From: Kappaphycus alvarezii
Lineage: Eukaryota > Rhodophyta > Florideophyceae > Gigartinales > Solieriaceae
Length of the DNA: 64,000 nucleotides
NCBI GenBank assembly: GCA_002205965.3
Contig: NADL03000697.1
Span: 620,001 to 684,000 of the forward strand
Direction of reading: 5' to 3'
Shown: piece by piece, positions 56,768-64,000 of the stretch
Numbering within the stretch: position 1 is the stretch's first letter
Layout: the number at the start of each line of letters is the position of its first letter
The notes under the pieces: generated by a model
The model's database searches: none
Seen by the model: only the letters and a program-made list of their open reading frames with translations
Told to the model about the DNA's origin: nothing
Translations under genes and position numbers: made by a program

Positions 56768-58206
56768 CTGAACGATGGCTAGAAAAACGAGTGATAAGTA
56801 TCAAGTGATGCCGCCTCCCTTTGACATCTAGATGAACCTGTGCCCGCACTTCACAATCCCATAGTAAATGAATTTTATGCTGTTGCTTAGCGGACGTGGA
56901 GTAAACTGTTACAAGTGCGTAAGCCCCGCGGGGCATCACTTAAATGTTTGGCGTCTAAAGCTTTTTTGGCCCTTATGGTCTAAGCCCATACTTACGCCTG
57001 GTAGCAACTAGTGTGCGGTGTGTGCGGTTTGTGCAAGACATTTTCACCGCTAGCCTGCGAAATGCACCAGTGATTGTGACACTCCCTTACCAATGTCGGC
57101 TTACATGATGAATGCAAATCACCCTCCTTAGGATGATACAGGTTCCTCAACGCCTACTGCCTGCATCCTCAAGTGCCATAGCTCTAGACCTCCCTTCACT
57201 AACAAACGAACAAGAGTGCAGGATCGTCACCTTCCTGGTGGGGTAGCATTGATCACGGGTGTCGACACTTTGTCGAACTTGCAGAGGCCGGGAAATTTCG
57301 CTTTTTAAGTGACATGAACACATATACTGATCCCTTTCGAGTCGCCGCTTCTTACCTTTCAGTTTGAATTTCTTGGTTGAGGGTTATTGTATGAAGAACG
57401 TGGTTAACATGGTTATACTCCAAGTTTTGATTCGCATGTTTCTAAAGCGTTACAATTTCAGACAATAAAAAGGCCTTGCAATTGCTCAGGCTAATGGGAA
57501 TTTCACTCTACCGTACATGTATGTCCCACTCGCAGTAAACTAAACCAAACATGCCGATGAGTTCTTTTTCCATAGACCAACCCATACCAATCCTATCAAG
57601 TATGCCACACGATTTAACCCAACCGTTCCCGCATTCTCACAGTTGCAAAGAAAATAATTAATGAAATATGGTCTCCCAATACGAGCATTTTGGATCTTTT
57701 CTTTTATTTCTGGCGCTATCGATGGACTCACCACCCTGTCGTTCCCAAGATTGTAACCTCCCACTGTGTCCAGCATGGCAAGTTATCCCTGTTGGCGCGG
57801 GCCAAGAAGGTGATATGGGTTTCAAGCTTCACAGATAAAACAGAATTTTATTTAATTTTAAAGAACGTCTACTCAATTCGAGCTTCAGTTGTTTTGGATC
57901 TCTATCAATGCAATGAACTAAACCGCTTCATATAATAATGTGACTTCCTAGCGATATGCAACGGCACAAACCGGTGCCCAGAGTTCTGGCTTTGTGTTCA
58001 AAAGATTAGAGGAACCTCCGGGTCAGGTTTATTACAAATCTGGATAACTAAATCCGCATTAGACGAATATCTATTCAGAATTCTATTTTTTTCTACGTGT
58101 AGACATGCACAAGATGCAACATTCTGCTCGCAAACTGCTACTAAGTTTCTCGTTCCAACTCGAACATCCTCTCTGTTTTACAACACTTTTGTCTGTGGTA
58201 CCTCTC

Positions 58207-58440
58207 TCCACGAGGAGAAGGGGAAAGGTTTTGGGTGTTTTACTCTTGAAAGATACATCCGATCTATCCAAAGGTTTTCCAGACAACCGCAATCGACTCA
58301 AAAAGGGTATACCGACACAATAATGGGAAAGAAACTACCCTCCCTAAAAAGCTACCTCCAGAACAGCCATCAAGCAGGCCACATTGGACATGACGGCTGC
58401 TGCAGCGTGCCTTTGTATCGAGGAGAATGCTCCCTAGCGA
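58207..58440 (-). pseudogene. LINE last codons plus 115-base tail
   Basis: The minus-strand coding scrap (about 58,425-58,345) and tail (58,330-58,207) are homologous to 53,641-53,865 and 28,440-28,700. Confidence 0.5.
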
Positions 58441-59755
58441 AAGAAGACCTTCCCGCTGCCCAATTCTAGTTTCTGCCTATCCATTTCTTTTTCTTGTACT
58501 CTGTTTTGGGAGTTTTCTCACGTGGTAGTCTGAATGTTTATGAAGAAATGGGAATACATTAAAACTCAAGAGTCCCTTTAAAGTCAGGGTAGTGTCTGTC
58601 AAGCGAGAACCTGAAGGTATTTTCTGGACGCGCAAATTTTTCTCTCTTTCTGTTCCTTTCTATATGTTCCTTTCTTTATGCGACGAAATTTACAACAGAA
58701 AGTGGTTCTTTGTCGTTTCTCCATTTTCCCTTTATCTTTTACGCGACGAAATTTACTTTTCTTCATATTGCTCATTTATGATCCTTTTCTCATTTATGTA
58801 CAATTAATTTCGTCCTTGCCAAAATCATTCAATCGCTTCGGTTCATTTGCTTGTCTTCGATCCTAAATATATATTTTTCATAATTAAGATCCTTACACGT
58901 GGTTATCGCCAGAAATAATCCCTTCAAATGCGGCTTCCACAAATGTCCACAAAAAATAATCGTCTATTTTCCCTGATTCTACATGCTCGTCCGTCTCAGG
59001 GTGCTAAATCTGTTTAAATCCCTCGAGTGCAGATGAACATTTATTCGCGGTCCCTCAATATCCAGTCAACAAATTTTAACCCCTTTACTGCCACCAAGCA
59101 CGGAATTCGACACTCCCGCCCCATTTCGAAATCAGGCCACCCTCATCCCCTCACCATCTCCCCATTATTCACCTCGAGCCCAACAGACGCATAGAACTAC
59201 AGTCATCGTCAAACGATAAATCGCCTGACATAGGTTTTCGCTCGACATCTGGTAGAGCTTGGAGCACAAGGGGCCTGGGACTTGATTTGGAAAAGAATCA
59301 TGGTAAGAATGAAGAGTTCTTCGAGGAGCGAGATGCCATTTGAAACGTCTTTTAAACAGGAGAAGAAAAAATGGGCGAGAAAAAGTCCGTAGATGAAGAA
59401 GTTGGGGTTGAGGAGTCCGGCAATGAAGCAAAAGGAGAGTTCGAACCAGAATGTACGGGAGGGGAAGGAAGGCATTGGATGAAAGAGGTGGTCCCGGTCA
59501 TGGATCCGGTTGGAATGACGTTGGGTGAGCTGTATTTCTTTACTTGAATGGGAGGGCAATCATGAATCGTTTCTGGGTATAAGAAGGGACTAAATTGGTA
59601 CTTATGACGTCTTGAAGGAAGCGCTAGAGCCTGATATGCAGAATAAGGGTTGTAACGATTAAATTATTTTTGGTTTCGGTGAAATACCTTTTTCCGAATG
59701 GTGTGCGTCCACATGAAGTCCTTTCTGTGCTTTCTGGTGCTTTTAGTAGTTTCAT
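58441..59755. other. no recognised gene
   Basis: Frames at 59,165-59,431 and 59,209-59,559 (minus) overlap each other and show no domain. A Tyr/Phe-rich stretch at 58,620-58,800 is T-rich DNA. Confidence 0.4.
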
Positions 59756-60060
59756 CGAGATATAAGTTTGGGTAACGGTCTATGTAAGCTGAATAAATGT
59801 CTTCCTCAAGTAAACGTAAGACAACATAATATTTATCTTCGAACGAAAAAATCTTTGATCAGCTTTCGTGTCTCTAAGCGAGTTGGGAGGCTTGCAACTT
59901 TAAAGTTTATTACTAGAGCAATCACTCTCCTCTAATTTCTACTTTTCGTTGTTTTCCAAATACTTCTACTGTAGCACTTTATTGGCCTGCAACAGCTCTC
60001 ATCCCGAGTAGTTGTTTGTTTCTTTTCCAGTTGACACTATTTTTACCCTACGAATTTCTT
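59756..60060 (+). repeat. diverged LTR-related sequence
   Basis: GGTCTATGTAAGCTGAATAA (like 41,227) through CTGTAGCACTTTATTGGCCT and AGTTGTTTGTTTC parallels the right half of the solo LTR at 50,432-51,021. It is much more diverged and has no clean ends. Confidence 0.4.
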
Positions 60061-60401
60061 TTTCTCAAAATTCAATCCACGGTGAACCGTAACAATTTTG
60101 TCTTTCTTTATAGAACTTTATGACTTCATTTGATGCGATGTAAAACTTTCAGAATATATCTACCGATTCGTGATTTCTCAAATCCACTAATCTAGACCTT
60201 CTATTCTGCCAGTCGGAACATTTAGCTCTGGTCTCCTATTTGCCGTAGTTTGGGTCGAAATTGGACGATTAGAAATAGGAACCTATCGCAAACTGCCAAG
60301 TTTCAGCATTTGAAAACATAAGTCATTATCACACAACCCATATTATTTGGGTTGCAGCGAAAGTTACGTGATCCGAAGCCACATGAAGAATTTACCGATC
60401 G

Positions 60402-60453
60402 AAATCGGGATAAATGCTGCGAGGACTTCCTAGCAGCGCTTATCCCGATTTCT
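60402..60453. repeat. 20-bp hairpin near left end of copy B
   Basis: Arms GAAATCGGGATAAATGCTGC and GCAGCGCTTATCCCGATTTC. The mismatch of copy A is repaired here (GGG/CCC), and the new changes give one T-G wobble and one A-C mismatch. Confidence 0.75.
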
Positions 60454-62699
60454 GTGATTTATTGCTCGGGATGTTTCAATACGATGAGGTTGTCACTTTT
60501 TCTTTAGATTCTACAAAAAGAGTCTCTTTTCGTCATTTTCGTGTGACTTAATAATTTCAACACCATGTTTAGTTCTGAGGAGAGAACGTTTTATCGTAGG
60601 AATGTGAAAATCAAAAATAGAGGCTTGGATAACAACTGTAAAAATTCTAGTTTCCCTTATTAAAGAAATATAAAGTGGGGCGCGAATAGCGCTAAAGTCT
60701 CACTAATAGAAGCGCCTTACTCCACTAATTGAAGCCTTTGAAACCATCTCGTTGAGGTGTAGAACAGGAGCAGTCTTTCGAATCATGCCACCCACCCACT
60801 TTACTGGAAGTACCCAGTTCTTCTATTGTCAAAGTTTTACTCCTCTGGTCTTTCCGTATCACAAACATTACCTCTTTTTCTAAAATGTGTTTTTACTCCA
60901 CCATGACCCCGAAATATTAATTTTATCACAAGAAAATACAATTTGACCACATTTTACGATGCATAAATGATAAGTTCCAATCGAAAATAGGTCTGTCTTA
61001 TGAACTCTAGAAAGAGACACGACATAAACTTTCGCTCCCTTTCAGGTCTTAACAAACCTTATGTAGTTTCACTTTCCTACAAATGTTTTACTTTTCACGT
61101 ATGAATGCGACACAAAATTACCCATGAAACCCAGAAAATATTTGGAAAACTTCCACCAACCTCCTTACGTCCAATAACATGCTGAATTAACATTTCAACA
61201 GACTGATATTCATTCTAACCCCGTGAACTAAATTTAATGACCAAAAAATACATATTTCATAATATATCTCAAAATGTTCGAAAGATCCCTGAAATTAAAT
61301 GAAGACGTTGATGAGCAGCCTGAATGATGAAGCACACTCACCGATCCAAAACAAATTCGTGTAAAATCGAAAGCTTTTTCATAGATTAGAGAAATGGTGT
61401 CTAATCTTCCTTACGTCCAACGCGTACGTAAGAATTTATACACCTTTTTTGATGCTCGAATCAGTTATTTAACGACTCATTTTACTGCTAAACGAAACCA
61501 AGTAACACATTAGACATGGATTTCTCAACTTGTTCCATGGAATAGACCACTACAGGCCCAAATATAATTCAATACAAGGTAACTCCACTTTTTTACGCTA
61601 AAACGAATCCAGACTGAAAACCGCTCACTGAATCAACCATGGAAGAACTCGCGCACAGTGAAAACAAACGTCCCCTGAATGAATGAAACAAGATAAACAC
61701 CCAAAATTGCAGAAATAAGAGATGAATTCGGTCTGAATTCATCGGGGAAGCTCTACATTCTAGTGCTTCAGTACCCCATCTCACAGCAATAAGTGTAACA
61801 ACAGCGCACCGACAAACCGAAATCCACCAAAAGTTCTTCCTTAGTGAAATCGGCTACATCACGCTACAAAGTAAGATGGAAAATCTGGAAAAAAATTTAG
61901 AGGAGTAGATTTTACAGAATAAGAAGCCAACGTCATCCTTTTATTGTTTACTACTGCAGCGAAGTTTTCCTGAGTTAAAGTATCAGACTTAGGAACGTAT
62001 GGCACCCGAGAAGACCCATAAATTACAAATAACTACGCATCATCAACGAATAGAACAAATTGGCCGTAAACCTCAGAATAGTGAGCCAAGGAAGCCTTCA
62101 AAATGATATATAAGCATGTGAACAGGCGCATGCGGAACTCTCTACCTTAGACTATAAAAGCACATTCAGATGGATACAGGAAAGGAAAGAACTGAAACGA
62201 GGGCTCGTTAAAGTTACTCGAAGGTATAAACATAATGCAACCCTTCATTTGAACGGTAAGCCGTTATTTGGTAGTAGAATACCGCATACTACAATATTTT
62301 TGCTGCGACTCGAACCACACCTCTTTATGTAAGGTTAGAAAAGCCCATATTTACAAACTAATAGCGATTCTCATAGGAAAAAAGTGGCCCATCTGACACT
62401 TCTACATCAAGGAAGCATACATGAAATAAACATGAGAAGCACGAGAAAACGGTCTTCTGCACATACGTGATAAAACTAAATTATACGGAACATGCTGACA
62501 ATCTGGATATACTTCTGCCATTATTCACAATAATTAAGGTAAACGATGCTGCCAACAAATGATTCCAATTCACAGTGAAAAATCTTACGAAAGCACGGCT
62601 AGAAAAAAGATGTTTCCCTTTCTCAGGGAACATCTATAAGAAAACCCGTACTCATAGCCTTTTTTAGTTTCACCAATGTAGTTCAATGCACTATGCCTG

Positions 62700-63605
62700 T
62701 AGCGCTGGGAGAGGTCTAGCAGATTTTCTGCTAAGCCCCAGGTGGACTTTGTATTTTGGCCAAGATGGCACACTGCATTTAGTGTGTAGTCGTACATGTG
62801 TAGTGTAATGTACTTTACAGTGGGTAGCACCACGTTTGTAGTTGTGTGTAAGGTGCCACACACCTTTTAGTGTTAGTTAGTCTAACAAGGTTGCGAGACC
62901 TTTTGTATTTGTGTCGAGTGGGGTCATTTAAGTGAGCTCAGCCACTTGACTTGAAAACGAACCGGAGGGGGGTTCACCCTCTGGTCAAAGTCTTTTCCTA
63001 GAAAACGCGCTTTACTTTGCATTCTGCAACAGCTTTTCGGCTCGGTTCCCTTTGTGTACCGCTACACCCCTCCTTTGGATGTCTCCTTCATTCCAACAAA
63101 GACTTTTGCCTCACTTTTCTTTTACTAACGTTTTCACCGTTACCCTGTTACCGGTTGACAAGTGCGTCCCGTACTTCTTGACGCCCTCACAGCGGAGTTG
63201 CGACTCCGGGTGAGGAAGGTACTTCCCGATAGCACAGGTTCGATACCTCGGAAGGGGTCCGTCCCCTTCTCGGGAAGGTGTCCAATAGAGACACAAGGTT
63301 TCTCATCGTTGGCTGCGTGCCAACACTCCGCAGGAGTACTTTCGAGCAACACCGAGGTTGCTCTCCGTGGCTAGTTACCGCCACCAGTTCAAGGACCGTA
63401 AAGGCCATCGGCCTTACAACCCGGCTTAAGTGTAGTCGACGCACTTTGGCAACCTTTGCCGTTCTTCAATCTCTACCACCCACACACCTCCGCGTGTGTA
63501 CGAGCTACTGGAGCTCGCCAGGCTCCTTAAAGAAGAAAGGGGGAACTCGAACGCCCCGTGGTTCGTCCTTTCACATCTCGATTAGATGGTTTGTGTGACC
63601 TTTGT
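62700..63605. other. stem-loop array in copy B
   Basis: All hairpins listed for copy A are present. The one at 63,342-63,361 (GAGCAAC/GTTGCTC) is fully paired here, while copy A has GAGTAAC with a wobble pair. Length changes fall mainly in loops or between stems. Confidence 0.55.
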
Positions 63606-64000
63606 GTTGGTTTTGGTTTCCGTCCAGTGGTTTGCAGGACCATTGCACCACAACCAAATTCAAACCTAGTGAGCGATATTTGCGATATATTTTACGAAAA
63701 TTATATAATGTGAAAACTTCGAGAATCATCCACCTACAAAAATTGGCGTATGAACTCCTCAGTACACGCTAGTATCAATATTTCGCAGTTGCATGTATTC
63801 CATTACTTCTCCAAAAATGAAATATTTCTCATAAAAAGAACTGGTACATCCCCTTTTTAAAAGCAAACTAGAAAACAACCAATGAATCTCAACCGCCCAC
63901 TATCCATACAAGTCAGTACGTGATATTACTGGGTGAGATACCTTACAACTCAGACAGAACTCTGCCTAAAACTATCTTTTCTAGAGCAATATCCCAGATA

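Larger units (their letters stand above)
56031..58069 (+). repeat. 2-kb duplicated segment, copy 2
   Basis: Counterpart of 41,541-43,601 without the LINE-tail insertion. It contains the intact secreted-protein gene, a GCCCCGCGGGGC palindrome 156 bases after its stop (56,923-56,934), and, at 57,690-57,935, a plus frame with FYLILKNVYSIRASVVLDLYQ. That frame faintly resembles the copia protease/pre-integrase region (L-K-N-V-x-Y-x-P). Confidence 0.75.
60325..64000. repeat. long repeat, copy B, running off the window
   Basis: Same orientation and same left boundary (ATTATCACACAACCC) as copy A at 21,510. Over 3.68 kb the copies differ by scattered single changes and small gaps (16 bases net). The window ends inside the repeat. 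No shared open frame. Confidence 0.85.

Overview
This is a eukaryotic nuclear window, most likely from a red alga (a florideophyte such as Chondrus would fit; this is inference). The grounds are intron-poor GC-rich genes in an AT-richer background, a C2H2 zinc-finger protein with uniform C-x2-C-x12-H-x4-H fingers, one clean GT-AG intron, TATA boxes, and a huge load of decayed LINEs and LTR elements. There are no operons, Shine-Dalgarno sites, rRNA or tRNA genes that I can support.

Layout. 1-6.5 kb is nearly empty apart from a PIF/Harbinger transposase relic (minus strand, about 5.2-5.6 kb). 6.6-11.0 kb is the only real gene island. It holds an ionotropic-glutamate-receptor-like channel whose frame is broken three times in homopolymers, a YqgF/RuvX-like RNase H-fold protein, and a two-exon C2H2 zinc-finger gene with its own TATA box. 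11.3-15.3 kb is a pile of LINE fragments. 17-21.5 kb holds almost nothing except a small LINE tail with target-site duplications.

21.5-25.2 kb is copy A of a long, nearly identical, apparently non-coding repeat; copy B runs from 60.3 kb off the right edge. Both carry a 20-bp hairpin near the left end and, about 2.4 kb further in, a dense chain of stem-loops. 28-36.9 kb mixes LINE 3' ends and endonuclease fragments with a minus-strand Ty3/gypsy remnant. 37-39.6 kb is a plus-strand Ty3/gypsy pol relic, followed at 39.7-40.8 kb by an open frame with two homologous domains in tandem. 41.5-43.6 and 56.0-58.1 kb are two copies of a 2-kb segment with a TATA-driven gene for a small secreted protein (Lys/Ser block, then His/Tyr tail). 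The gene is intact at 56.4 kb and stopped at 42 kb. 43.6-50 kb holds two head-to-tail Ty1/copia gag-protease relics and an inserted gypsy fragment. 50.2-55.9 kb is again LINE debris, including a solo LTR sitting inside a LINE.

Most of the window is a transposon graveyard. Many short 'mystery repeats' resolve into 3' ends of LINEs: the last codons of the ORF plus the 3' UTR, several with 8-11 bp target-site duplications. The items most worth following are the channel gene, the secreted Lys/Ser-His/Tyr protein, the stem-loop-rich 3.7-kb repeat, and the tandem-domain frame downstream of the gypsy integrase.
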